From NCBI GenBank assembly GCA_016705325.1, contig JADIYJ010000031.1, positions 1-64,000 on the forward strand: DNA of 64,000 bases, given 5' to 3'. The translations under genes and the position numbers were made by a program. Of the stretch, positions 7,812-15,906 are shown in pieces (the first letter of the stretch is position 1; each line of letters begins with the position of its first letter). Source of the DNA: Pseudomonadota bacterium (GTDB lineage: Bacteria; Pseudomonadota; Gammaproteobacteria; Steroidobacterales; Steroidobacteraceae). A model generated the notes under the pieces. That model made no database searches. It was not told the DNA's origin and worked only from the letters and a program-made list of their open reading frames with translations.

Positions 7812-8327
7812 ATGACCAAGAGTGCTACAACCAGTGTCAGGACGGCCCGCAAGGCTGCCGCCGGATTCCCAGCGGCAACGGCTCAGAAGGTGATTGCCAA
7901 AGCGGCACGAAAGCCCGCGGTGATGCGACCGGCCCCGCACGCTGCCGACGCACGCTGGACGAGCAGCCCCGCCAAGCGCCCCGCGCGGGCTGCAGCCGCA
8001 GCGCAGCCGTCGCTGCGCTTCCACTACCCGGAGTCGTTGCGCGAAAAAACGGACGCCGTGCTCGAGGCCCTGGAAGCAGCGCCCGAGCACCCCCGTCATG
8101 CGCAAGCCATGGCGCAAGTGGTGAGCGAACTCGTCGAAGCCGGCATGGACTACTACTTCATGCGCGCACTGAGGCAGGCCGATGTCGGCTTCGTGGCCGA
8201 GCAAACGGCGCGCGTCGGCATGTCGGGGGCGGTCACGCTCATCAACTCGATGAGCTGTAAGTACATCGAGCGGATGGGCAGCGCGCAGCTTCTGGTCGTC
8301 GCGCGACACATTCGCGAACTGGGCTGA
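7812..8327 (+). CDS. Conserved protein of unknown function next to acyl-CoA dehydrogenase
   Basis: This 171-residue protein has a basic alanine-rich N-terminal third (about residues 1-65, lysine and arginine repeats reminiscent of histone-like tails). A compact conserved domain follows: LRFHYPESLREKTDAVLEAL, EAGMDYYFMRAL and MGSAQLLVVARHIREL. Proteins with the YPESLRxKTxxVLxALE opening occur in other gammaproteobacteria, but I know of no assigned role. The ATG at 7812 follows a GAGGAG sequence about 11 bases upstream. It is co-directional with the acyl-CoA dehydrogenase 74 bases downstream, so a lipid-related or PHA-granule-like role can be guessed but not shown. Confidence 0.75.
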   Translation: MTKSATTSVRTARKAAAGFPAATAQKVIAKAARKPAVMRPAPHAADARWTSSPAKRPARAAAAAQPSLRFHYPESLREKTDAVLEALEAAPEHPRHAQAMAQVVSELVEAGMDYYFMRALRQADVGFVAEQTARVGMSGAVTLINSMSCKYIERMGSAQLLVVARHIRELG

Positions 8328-8401
8328 GACGCTCGACGCCAGCCCCATCGTTGTTGTCACCCGTTCGAATTCGCATTTGCCGTTGTCACGAGACGTTCAC
8401 C

Positions 8402-10225
8402 ATGCCGACCTACAAGGCACCGTTGCGCGACATGAACTTCCTGATCAACGAGGTCCTGGACTTTCCGTCGCACTATGCCCGCCTGTCCAGCGGTGGCGAG
8501 GCGACTCCCGACATGGTCGAGGCCATTCTCCGGGGTGCCGCCACGCTGTGCGAAGAGGTGCTCGCACCGCTCAATCTCTCGGGTGACAGCGAGGGTTGCC
8601 ATTTCGAGGCGGGCCATGTCAGCACCCCCGGCGGCTTCAAGGAAGCCTATCGCGAGTTCGTCGAGGGCGGATGGCAGGGCCTTTCCTTCCCCGGCGAATA
8701 TGGCGGCCAGGGTTTGCCGACGTCGCTCGGCATCTTTAAGACTGAAATGATGGGTGCGGCCAACTGGTCGTTCAACATGTATCCGGGGCTGAGCCTCGGT
8801 TGCATCGAAACCCTTTTGCGCTACGGCACCGAGGCGCAGAGGGCGATGTACCTGCCACCACTCGTCAGCGGCGAGTGGACCGGCACCATGTGCCTGACCG
8901 AGCCGCAGTGCGGCACCGATCTCGGCCAGGTGCGAACTGTGGCAGAGCCACAAGCAGACGGCAGCTACAGGCTCAGCGGCACGAAGATGTTCATCTCTGC
9001 AGGCGAGCACGATCTGGCCCCGAACATCGTGCACATCGTTCTCGCCCGGCTGCCCGGCGCACCAGCGGGAACTCGCGGCATTTCGCTGTTCGTCGTGCCC
9101 AAGTTCCTGGTCGGCGAAGACGGGTCGACACGTACGCGCAACGCAGTGAGGTGCGGCTCCATCGAACACAAGATGGGTATCCGCGGCTCCGCAACCGCCG
9201 TGCTGAACTTCGACGCGGCCGTCGGCCACCTGATCTTCGAGCCGAACAAAGGCCTCGAAGCCATGTTCACGTTCATGAACACCGCGCGCATCGGCACCGC
9301 CATTCAGGGCATCGCACATGCGGAAGCCTCGTTTCAGGGTGCCCTGGCCTACGCCCGGGAGCGCCGCTCGATGCGTGCCGTGACGGGGAAGAAGGAGCCG
9401 GACGCGAACGCCGATGCGCTGATCTGGCATGCCGACGTGCGTCGCATGCTGCTTACCCAAAAAGCCATTGCGGAAGGCGGTCGCGCCATGATTTACGCGG
9501 CGGCCCAGACCGCCGACCTCATGGTCGATGCGGCACGGAGACAGGACCGCGCGACCCAGGACAAGCACGACGACACGCTAGGTTTCTACACGCCCATCCT
9601 GAAGGGTTTCCTGACCGAGATGGGACTGGAAGCCGCCAACCTCGGCATGCAGGTCTTCGGCGGCCACGGCTACATCCACGAGCACGGCATGGAGCAGATC
9701 GCGCGCGACGCACGCATCGCAACGCTGTACGAAGGCACCACGGGTATCCAGGCGCTCGACCTGCTCGGCCGCAAGGTCCTGCTGGGGACGCGCGGAAAAT
9801 GCGTGCGCGACTTCAGCCGCATCATGCTGCGTTCGGCGAAGGCCCATTGGCTCGCGCACGGGTCCATCGGCCGCATGGCGCGCTCGACGGCAAAGCGCGC
9901 CATCGAGTGGAACCTGCTCACGCTGCGAATCATGCGGCGCGTTGGCAAGGATCGCGATCTCGTCGGCTCGGCAAGCGTGGACTATCTGATGTATTCCGGC
10001 TACGTGATGATGGCTCATTTCTGGGCCCGGCAAGCCGCGGTCGCCCAGACGTTTCTGCGCAACGGCAAGGGAGCCGAATCGGCGGAGTTTTACCGCGCCA
10101 AGATTCAAACCGCCGAGTTCTACTTCGACCGGCTGCTGCCGCGTGCCGATGCCCACCGCAAGAGCGCACTGGCACCGACGCGTTCCCTGATGCAGATGGG
10201 CAACGGGGACTTCGCGTTTTCCTGA
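8402..10225 (+). CDS. Acyl-CoA dehydrogenase, long form with C-terminal extension
   Basis: The 607-residue protein has the acyl-CoA dehydrogenase order. The N-terminal helical domain includes GWQGLSFPGEYGGQGLPTSL. The FAD and substrate sheet region has MCLTEPQCGTDLG and GTKMFISAGEHD. The C-terminal helical domain has QVFGGHGYIHEHGMEQIARD and LYEGTTGIQALDLLGRK, whose glutamate is the expected catalytic base. A further roughly 130 residues form the extra domain typical of the 600-residue AcdA-like members. It catalyses the first, FAD-dependent step of fatty acid beta-oxidation. The ATG at 8402 gives the conserved MPTYKAPLRDMNFLINEVL start. The chain-length preference is unknown. Confidence 0.93.
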   Translation: MPTYKAPLRDMNFLINEVLDFPSHYARLSSGGEATPDMVEAILRGAATLCEEVLAPLNLSGDSEGCHFEAGHVSTPGGFKEAYREFVEGGWQGLSFPGEYGGQGLPTSLGIFKTEMMGAANWSFNMYPGLSLGCIETLLRYGTEAQRAMYLPPLVSGEWTGTMCLTEPQCGTDLGQVRTVAEPQADGSYRLSGTKMFISAGEHDLAPNIVHIVLARLPGAPAGTRGISLFVVPKFLVGEDGSTRTRNAVRCGSIEHKMGIRGSATAVLNFDAAVGHLIFEPNKGLEAMFTFMNTARIGTAIQGIAHAEASFQGALAYARERRSMRAVTGKKEPDANADALIWHADVRRMLLTQKAIAEGGRAMIYAAAQTADLMVDAARRQDRATQDKHDDTLGFYTPILKGFLTEMGLEAANLGMQVFGGHGYIHEHGMEQIARDARIATLYEGTTGIQALDLLGRKVLLGTRGKCVRDFSRIMLRSAKAHWLAHGSIGRMARSTAKRAIEWNLLTLRIMRRVGKDRDLVGSASVDYLMYSGYVMMAHFWARQAAVAQTFLRNGKGAESAEFYRAKIQTAEFYFDRLLPRADAHRKSALAPTRSLMQMGNGDFAFS

Positions 10226-10245
10226 TGCGCCCACGAGGACACGTT

Positions 10246-10368
10246 ATGAACATGCTCAAGCAACTCGACTCAGAAGCGCGCCCGTTGGTGGTGGCACTCG
10301 TCCTGGCGATTGCGGTCTCGGCCGCTTTGTTCCTGAATCATCTCCTGGACATCGGCTGGAACCGCTGA
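10246..10368 (+). CDS. 40-residue single-span membrane peptide
   Basis: The start ATG at 10246 lies behind a GAGG sequence (10235-10238), 20 bases after the acyl-CoA dehydrogenase stop. The peptide begins MNMLKQLDSEARP and then has one hydrophobic segment (LVVALVLAIAVSAALFL) ending HLLDIGWNR. Good spacing, the ribosome site and a clean transmembrane helix argue that it is real. It may be co-transcribed with the dehydrogenase. Function is unknown. Confidence 0.5.
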   Translation: MNMLKQLDSEARPLVVALVLAIAVSAALFLNHLLDIGWNR

Positions 10369-10404
10369 CCCGGACTTGCGGATGTGAATCACGTGACTGG
10401 TTCG

Positions 10405-10501
10405 GGTCGTTCGCGGTCCTACAAGGTCCGCCGTCGGGTGCGGAGTCTGGAGGAGGGGACGCTCGCGCGGCGGAGCAGTGTCTCCGAAGGGATGGTTTGC
10501 C
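10405..10501 (+). repeat. Copy 2 of the 96-97-bp interspersed direct repeat
   Basis: This is the second copy of the element at 5381-5476, in the same orientation, lying between two genes and starting 36 bases after the small membrane peptide gene. The first 20 bases are identical, and the 3' end (GGATGGTTTGCC) is also shared. Homology stops sharply on both sides. Confidence 0.65.
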
Positions 10502-10711
10502 GATGAGAATCCGCCCGACGGGAGGGGAGTCAGATCGCAAAGCGCTAGCGTGCGGCAACTGCTCTGGACCGGAGCGGACGTTTGACCCCACTGGGCGAAC
10601 TCTCCTGCCAGAAATACCTGTCCGGTTTTGCAAGACCCCGAATGGCGCCCGCGCCGCCGAGTGCTAGCGTCAATCGTGCACGGTGGGCAATGAGGGGTCG
10701 GGGAGAGCGCC

Positions 10712-11065
10712 ATGAAGTTCGCAGCGGCGGCCGGGGTTCGCCTGTCAGCACTGGCAATGCTGATGCTGGCGGTGCTGCCCGCTGCCGACGCAGTGGCTTC
10801 CGTGGCGGCGCAGGTGCGTGCGCTGCAGGGCGCCGAGAATCGCGAGCGGACGTTCACGATGCACAACTGGTACCAGCCGGTGAAGGACTGGTTCGATCGG
10901 GACAGGTCGCCGTTCGAGTACGCCGAACCCGAGGTCCAGCCCGGAGAACTCGTGCTCGAGGTCGGACTCGGCAACTACGAGGTCATGATGGACACGATCA
11001 CGGACGCGGCACGACCCGCGGTGCGCGAGTGTCTGCAGAAGTTGCGCTTGCTGCCGTCGCGGTGA
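10712..11065 (+). CDS. Small secreted protein of unknown function
   Basis: The 117-residue product begins with a clear signal peptide (MKFAAAAGVRLSALAMLMLA, cleavage probably after DAVASVA). A short mature part contains HNWYQPVKDWFDRDR and ELVLEVGLGNYEVMMDTIT. A GGGAGAG ribosome site precedes the ATG. No conserved family was recognised. It stands alone between a repeat element and a pseudogene, with no operon partner. Confidence 0.55.
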   Translation: MKFAAAAGVRLSALAMLMLAVLPAADAVASVAAQVRALQGAENRERTFTMHNWYQPVKDWFDRDRSPFEYAEPEVQPGELVLEVGLGNYEVMMDTITDAARPAVRECLQKLRLLPSR

Positions 11066-11394
11066 GGGCGATGGAGCTTGAGGAGAGTGAGCCGGGATGC
11101 GACACAACAGCGGAGTCTTCACCGACTGCTGTCGACAGAAGCAACCGGTCCATGGATTTCGGGAAGCGAATTCGAAAAAGGAACTTGATGCGGTTGAGGT
11201 CGATTGTCGACGACCCACGGCAACCGGCGTTCATCGTAATGGCCCGGAGTGGATCTGAAATCCGTGACCGCACGTGCCCGACGCCGTCCATGGCCCATGG
11301 TCGAGTATAGTCGGGCAGGCTGTCGTCCCCTGCGACCGGCGGCGTGACCGGCCCGCCCTGGGGAAAGAATCAACAACGTTCGTGGGACACGCAC
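11066..11394. other. Intergenic stretch without recognised features
   Basis: I saw no convincing open frame, RNA or hairpin in these 329 bases. Short open stretches in both directions have no family resemblance. Confidence 0.4.
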
Positions 11395-12240
11395 ATGACC
11401 ACCCTTCGCAGCGGTGTCTGGAGCCTGCTGCTGCTGGCAGCGACCGTCACGGCGACGGCCGCCGACACCGACGGCGACGACCCGCGGTAACGGCCCGCGG
11501 TCGTCTGCGCAACGGCTCGAGCAACGCCTTCAGGCACTCGGGCGCTTCGGCGCCGATCCCGCGGGCGGCGTCAGCCGCGTAGCGTTCAGCGAGGCGGACC
11601 TCGCCGGCCGCGAGTACGTCATGTCGCTGATGCGCGAGGCCGGGCTCGAAGTGCGCATCGACGCGGCTGGCAACATCATCGGTCGCCGCGCCGGCACGGA
11701 TCCGGGGCTGCCCGTGATCATGACCGGCTCGCACATCGACTCCGTCCCGCAAGGTGGCAATTTCGACGGCGACGTTGGTGTCATTGGTGCGATCGAGGTT
11801 GCGGAGTTGCTGCGCGAGCACGGCATCGCGACGCGACATCCGTTCGAGTTCGTTGTCTTCACCGACGAGGAAGGCGGGGTCGTCGGCAGCCAGGCCATGG
11901 CCGGCCGGGTCGGTCCAGGAACGCTCGACGTCGTCAGCCACAGCGGACTCACGGTCCGCGACGGGATCCGCACCGTGGGTGGTGATCCTGCACGCCTTGC
12001 CGAGGCACATCGCGCGCCGGGCACCCTCGCGGCTGTCGTCGAACTGCACATCGAGCAAGGCGCAGTCCTCGACGAGACTGGCACCGACATCGGCGTCGTT
12101 GAGGGCATCGTTGGCATTCGCTGGTGAGACGTCACGGTCGAGGGAATGGCAAACTACGCCGGCACGACGCCGATGAATCGCCGGCGGGATGCGTTGCTGG
12201 CGGCGTCCGAACTTGCGCTCGCCGTGAATCGTGTCGCGTC
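11395..12240 (+). pseudogene. Truncated M20-family amidase (hydantoinase/carbamoylase or allantoate amidohydrolase type)
   Basis: A signal peptide (MTTLRSGVWSLLLLAATVTA) starts at 11395, but the frame breaks at about 11485. A second frame then reads RLEQRLQALGRFGADPAGGV, then MTGSHIDSVPQGGNFDGDVG (metal-ligand His and Asp) and FTDEEGGVVGSQAMAGR (catalytic Glu pair), the core of M20 carbamoylases. A TGA at 12125-12127 interrupts DVTVEGMANYAGTTPMNRR, and homology stops around VNRVA at 12240. The last third of the roughly 420-residue enzyme is missing, because the sequence switches to a reversed hydrolase. The gene is inactive. Confidence 0.85.
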
Positions 12241-12242
12241 GA

Positions 12243-12662
12243 CGATGCCAGCGAGGACGAAGCGCTGCACGCCGAGCGTGTCGGCCAGGGTAAGCACGGT
12301 GTCGACGTAGCTCTCAACGGTGTAGTTGCCGTCGGGCGAGGGACCCGTCAGTCCGAAGCCGGGCAGGTCGAAGCGGATCACGCGACGCTCGCGGGTCAGC
12401 TCCCGGGTCCATCCGTCCCAGGTATGGAGCGAGGCGCCAGTCCCGTGCAGCAGAACGATGGGCACCGGATCGTCGCGCGGACCTTCCTCGCGCAGGTGCA
12501 CCTGCATGCCACGCACCGCGATGAATTGCGACGCGGCGGCGCCCACCTGGCCTGCAGCGCCGAGACCGGTTGGTCGGGAATGCGCCAGGCGATGAAGGCC
12601 GCGCCGATCGCACCGGTCACGAGTAGCAGCGCTCCAGCGATGATCGTTCTTGCGTGTGTCAT
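12243..12662 (-). pseudogene. Truncated alpha/beta hydrolase
   Basis: The minus strand begins at 12662 with a membrane anchor (MTHARTIIAGALLLVTGAIG). It shifts frame near 12540, then reads SQFIAVRGMQVHLREEGP, IVLLHGTGASLHTWDGW and RFDLPGFGLTGPSPDGNY. These are the oxyanion HGTGAS turn and early strands of an alpha/beta hydrolase. Similarity ends at LGVQRFVLAG, exactly where the nucleophile elbow (GNSLGG) should follow, so the catalytic serine and everything beyond are lost. The break abuts the truncated M20 gene on the other strand. Confidence 0.82.
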
Positions 12663-12789
12663 GCGCGCGGTGGCGGATACCTTGATTGCGCTGCGTTGCT
12701 AACCGTAGCGGGCAATCTCCACGGGCATTCGCTCACTGCGTCGCTCACGGTGATCACTCGGCCGATGCGGGCAGTCGTCTCCGCAGTTC

Positions 12790-12884
12790 TGGCCTTCCTC
12801 CCCTTCCTGTCCTTCCGATCCTTCCTATCCTTCCTATCCTTCCTATCCTTCCTATCCTTCCTCCCCTTCCTGCCCCTTCCTCAC
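12790..12884. repeat. Polypyrimidine 9-bp tandem repeat
   Basis: The plus strand is almost pure C and T here, built from copies of a 9-base unit CTATCCTTC (about four to five near-perfect copies at 12826-12862). Related CTTCCTCCC and CTTCCTGTC variants lie on each side. It sits between the hydrolase remnant and the 3' end of the ABC transporter gene. Such tracts can slip during replication. Confidence 0.75.
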
Positions 12885-14761
12885 CTGTACCCCCGCGCCT
12901 GCAACGCGAACAACCCGGCGTAATGTCCGCCGAGCTGCATCAGCGCCTCGTGGCTGCCGCGCTCCAGGATGCGACCGCCCTCGATGACGAGGATCTGGTC
13001 GGCCATGCGTACCGTCGAAAAGCGGTGCGAGATCAGGATCACCATGCGCGAGCGGGCGAGGGCCTGGAACTGCTCGAAGACCTGCGCCTCGGCGCGCGCA
13101 TCCATCGCCGCCGTCGGCTCGTCGAGCACGAGGATGTCGGCGTCCTCGCGCATGAAGGCGCGTGACAGCGCGACCTTCTGCCACTGGCCGCCCGACAGCT
13201 CGCGGCCGTCCTTGAACCACTTGCCGAGTTGCGCCGCGTAGCCGCCCGGCAGCTCCTCGATGAACGGCGCCGCCATGCCGAGCCCGGCCGCTGCGCGCCA
13301 GCGTGCTTCGTCCTCGAAGTGCGCGACGTCGCCCGCGCCGATGTTCTCGCCGACCTTGAGCTGGTAGCGCGCGAAGTCCTGGAAGATCACGCCGACGCGT
13401 CGCCGCAGTGCTGCCGGCTGCCAGTCGTCGAGATTCGTGCCGTCGAGCAGGATGCGTCCGCTGTCCGGTGTGTAGAGACGCGTCAGCAGCTTGATCAGCG
13501 TCGTCTTGCCGGAGCCGTTTTCGCCGACCAGTGCCAGGCTTTCGCCCGGCCGCAGCGTGAAGCTCACGTCACGGACCGCGGGTTCGGTCGCGCCCGGATA
13601 GGTGAAGCTGACCTGCTTGAACTGCAGGCCGGTGCCCGGTGTGGCGCCCGCCGTCAGTGTTCCCGTCGCAGCGGCCACTGGCGTGTCGAGGTAGTCGTAC
13701 AGCGTCGACAGGTACAGGTTGTCCTCGTACATGCCGCCGATCGCCGAGAGGATCGAGGACACGGCCGACTGGCCCTGCCGGAACAGCAGCACGTACATCG
13801 TCATCTGGCCGAGCGTGATCTGGCCCCGCACCGCGCTGACGGCGACCCAGGCGTACGCTGCGTAGAACGCACCGGTGCTGACGAGACCGAGGAAGAAGCC
13901 CCAGGTGTCGCGGCGGATCGTGAGTGCGCGGTCCTCGCGGAACACCTTCTGGAAAATCCGCCGGTAGCGGTCGAGCAGGCGCGGCCCCAGCTCGAACAGC
14001 TTCACTTCCTTGGCGTGATCTTCACGCGCAATGACCGTCTCCAGGTACATCTGCATGCGCGTTTCGGGTGAGCGCCAGCGGAAGAGACGGAAGGCGTCGC
14101 CGGAGAACTTGGCCTCGGCGACGAACGAGGGCAGGCCCGCGAGCAGCAGCACCGCGACGGCCCATGGCGAGAACTGCGCCAGCAGCGTGCCGAAACTGAG
14201 CAGCGCAATCGCATTCTGCACCAGGCCGAAGCTGCTCATCACGAGGGCCAGCGGTCGCGTCGACGCCTCCCGCCGCGCTCGCGTCAGCTTGTCGTAGAAC
14301 TCGGAGTCCTCGAAATGACGCAGGTCGAGAGTGAGCGCCTTCTCGAGGATCATCTCGTTCACGCGCTGGCCGAGCTGGGCACGCAGCAGTGACTGGCAGG
14401 TCGACAGTCCGCGCTGCACCGCCGCCAGCGCGGCCACCAGCACGCCTTCGAGCACGACGTAACTGAGCACCGTGGAGAGCTCGGTCCCGCCCGTGGCCTG
14501 GTGGAGACCGACCGCGGTTACGACCGCATCGACGATCTTCGCGCCGACCAACGCGATGCCGGCGGGCAGCACGCCGGCCAGCAGCGTGAGTGCAGCGAGC
14601 GCGACGGTCAGCGGCCTGCTCGTCGACCAGACCAGTTCGAGCGCATGTCGCGTGTAGCGGAAGACGTCGCCGAGTCCCTTGAGGCTGGCGAACGCACCTT
14701 CGGCGGGGGGCGACCGTGCGCCCGGTGTCGATGACGTCTGCAGTTTACGACCGACGACCAT
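12881..14761 (-). CDS. ABC exporter, fused permease and ATPase
   Basis: The 626-residue protein has an N-terminal transmembrane region (about residues 45-330, including LVWSTSRPLTVALAALTLLA) and a C-terminal ATPase. The ATPase has Walker A GENGSGKTT, a Q-loop region VGVIFQDFARYQ, signature LSGGQ, Walker B ILVLDEPTAAMD and an H-loop ISHRFSTV. This is the half-transporter layout that works as a dimer. Substrate cannot be read from sequence. Relatives are often annotated as multidrug or peptide exporters. It follows the sulfate-binding genes by 33 bases on the same strand, so it may share their transcript. Confidence 0.9.
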   Translation of the reverse strand: MVVGRKLQTSSTPGARSPPAEGAFASLKGLGDVFRYTRHALELVWSTSRPLTVALAALTLLAGVLPAGIALVGAKIVDAVVTAVGLHQATGGTELSTVLSYVVLEGVLVAALAAVQRGLSTCQSLLRAQLGQRVNEMILEKALTLDLRHFEDSEFYDKLTRARREASTRPLALVMSSFGLVQNAIALLSFGTLLAQFSPWAVAVLLLAGLPSFVAEAKFSGDAFRLFRWRSPETRMQMYLETVIAREDHAKEVKLFELGPRLLDRYRRIFQKVFREDRALTIRRDTWGFFLGLVSTGAFYAAYAWVAVSAVRGQITLGQMTMYVLLFRQGQSAVSSILSAIGGMYEDNLYLSTLYDYLDTPVAAATGTLTAGATPGTGLQFKQVSFTYPGATEPAVRDVSFTLRPGESLALVGENGSGKTTLIKLLTRLYTPDSGRILLDGTNLDDWQPAALRRRVGVIFQDFARYQLKVGENIGAGDVAHFEDEARWRAAAGLGMAAPFIEELPGGYAAQLGKWFKDGRELSGGQWQKVALSRAFMREDADILVLDEPTAAMDARAEAQVFEQFQALARSRMVILISHRFSTVRMADQILVIEGGRILERGSHEALMQLGGHYAGLFALQARGYR

Positions 14762-14794
14762 GTGCCCGGCACCTTGCGATCAACGGCGCCCTGG

Positions 14795-15808
14795 TCATTT
14801 GCGCGCGTAGATCCGGTCGAATGCGGCACCCGCTGCAAAATGCCTTGCGTTGGCTGCGTGCCAGCCGCCGAAGTCCGCGATGGTCAGCATGCGGACGTCG
14901 GGAAACTCCGCCGCGTGCCGCGCCGCGACTGCCGGATCGCGCGGCCGGTAATGGTGCTGGGCGGCGATCTCCTGCGCTTCCCGCGAATACAGGTGCTCGA
15001 CGTAGGCACGCGCGACTGCAATGGTCCCGCGCCTGATGGCAACTTTGTCCACCACGGCGACGGGTGGCTCCGCGAGGATGCTGATCGACGGCACGACCGT
15101 CTCGAATTCCTGCTTCGGCAGCCGCTTCGAGGCCATGAAAGCCTCGTTCTCCCAGGTGATGATGACGTCGCCGATGCCCCGCTGCGCGAACGTCGTGAGC
15201 GAGGCGCGGGCGCCCGTATCGAGCACCGGCACGTTCCGGTAGAGCCTGCCGATGAAGTCCGCGGCCGTGGCCTCGCTGCCGCCCGGCTGGAGCAGCGCCC
15301 ACGCCCATGCGGCCAGGTAGTTCCAGCGTGCGCCGCCCGACGTCTTGGGATTCGGCGTGATCACCTCGACGCCCGGCTTGATCAGGTCGCCCCAGTCGCG
15401 GATGCCCTTCGGGTTGCCCTTGCGCACGAGGAACACGATCGTCGAGGTGTAGGGCGAGCTGTTGTGGGGCAGCCGACCCTGCCAGTTGGCCGGCAGCAGC
15501 TTGCCTTTGCTGGCCAGCGCGTCGATGTCATAGGCGAGGGCGAGCGTGACCACGTCGGCCGGCAGGCCATCGATGACCGTGCGCGCCTGTTTGCCCGAGC
15601 CGCCGTGCGACTGTCGGATCGCGACGTCCTCGCCAGTCTTCTGTTTCCAGAACTGCGCGAACTCGCGGTTGTACGCATCGTAGAATTCACGCGTCGGGTC
15701 GTACGACACGTTGAGCAGCGTCACCTCGGCATGCACGGTGGCGCCGATCAGGGAGGCGAGAAGGGCGGCGACGTACGCCAGCCGGGACAGGGAACCGGGG
15801 AAATTCAT
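14795..15808 (-). CDS. Periplasmic sulfate/thiosulfate-binding protein (first paralogue)
   Basis: The 337-residue protein starts at ATG 15808 with a signal peptide ending ATVHAEVTLLNVSYDPTREF. That YDPTREFY motif, plus QSHGGSGKQARTVIDGLPAD and NPKTSGGARWNYLAAWAWAL, is diagnostic for Sbp/CysP proteins that capture oxyanions for an ABC importer. It is closely similar to the neighbouring paralogue at 15907-16923. No CysTWA permease or ATPase genes are present in the window. The chain ends AAFDRIYARK, as family members do. Sulfate versus thiosulfate preference is unresolved. Confidence 0.92.
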   Translation of the reverse strand: MNFPGSLSRLAYVAALLASLIGATVHAEVTLLNVSYDPTREFYDAYNREFAQFWKQKTGEDVAIRQSHGGSGKQARTVIDGLPADVVTLALAYDIDALASKGKLLPANWQGRLPHNSSPYTSTIVFLVRKGNPKGIRDWGDLIKPGVEVITPNPKTSGGARWNYLAAWAWALLQPGGSEATAADFIGRLYRNVPVLDTGARASLTTFAQRGIGDVIITWENEAFMASKRLPKQEFETVVPSISILAEPPVAVVDKVAIRRGTIAVARAYVEHLYSREAQEIAAQHHYRPRDPAVAARHAAEFPDVRMLTIADFGGWHAANARHFAAGAAFDRIYARK

Positions 15809-15906
15809 GCGCGCGTCTCCAGCATGCAGACATGGTAGCGCGCCCGGCGGTGCCGCCGCCGGCAACTCGCCCCTGAGTCACCGCCGGCAATTCCTGTCGT
15901 GGTCCG

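Noticed and set aside
13229..14071. Plus-strand 280-residue protein
   Set aside because: It is antisense to the ABC exporter, whose motifs are complete, and is rich in arginine and alanine as shadows in GC-rich DNA are.
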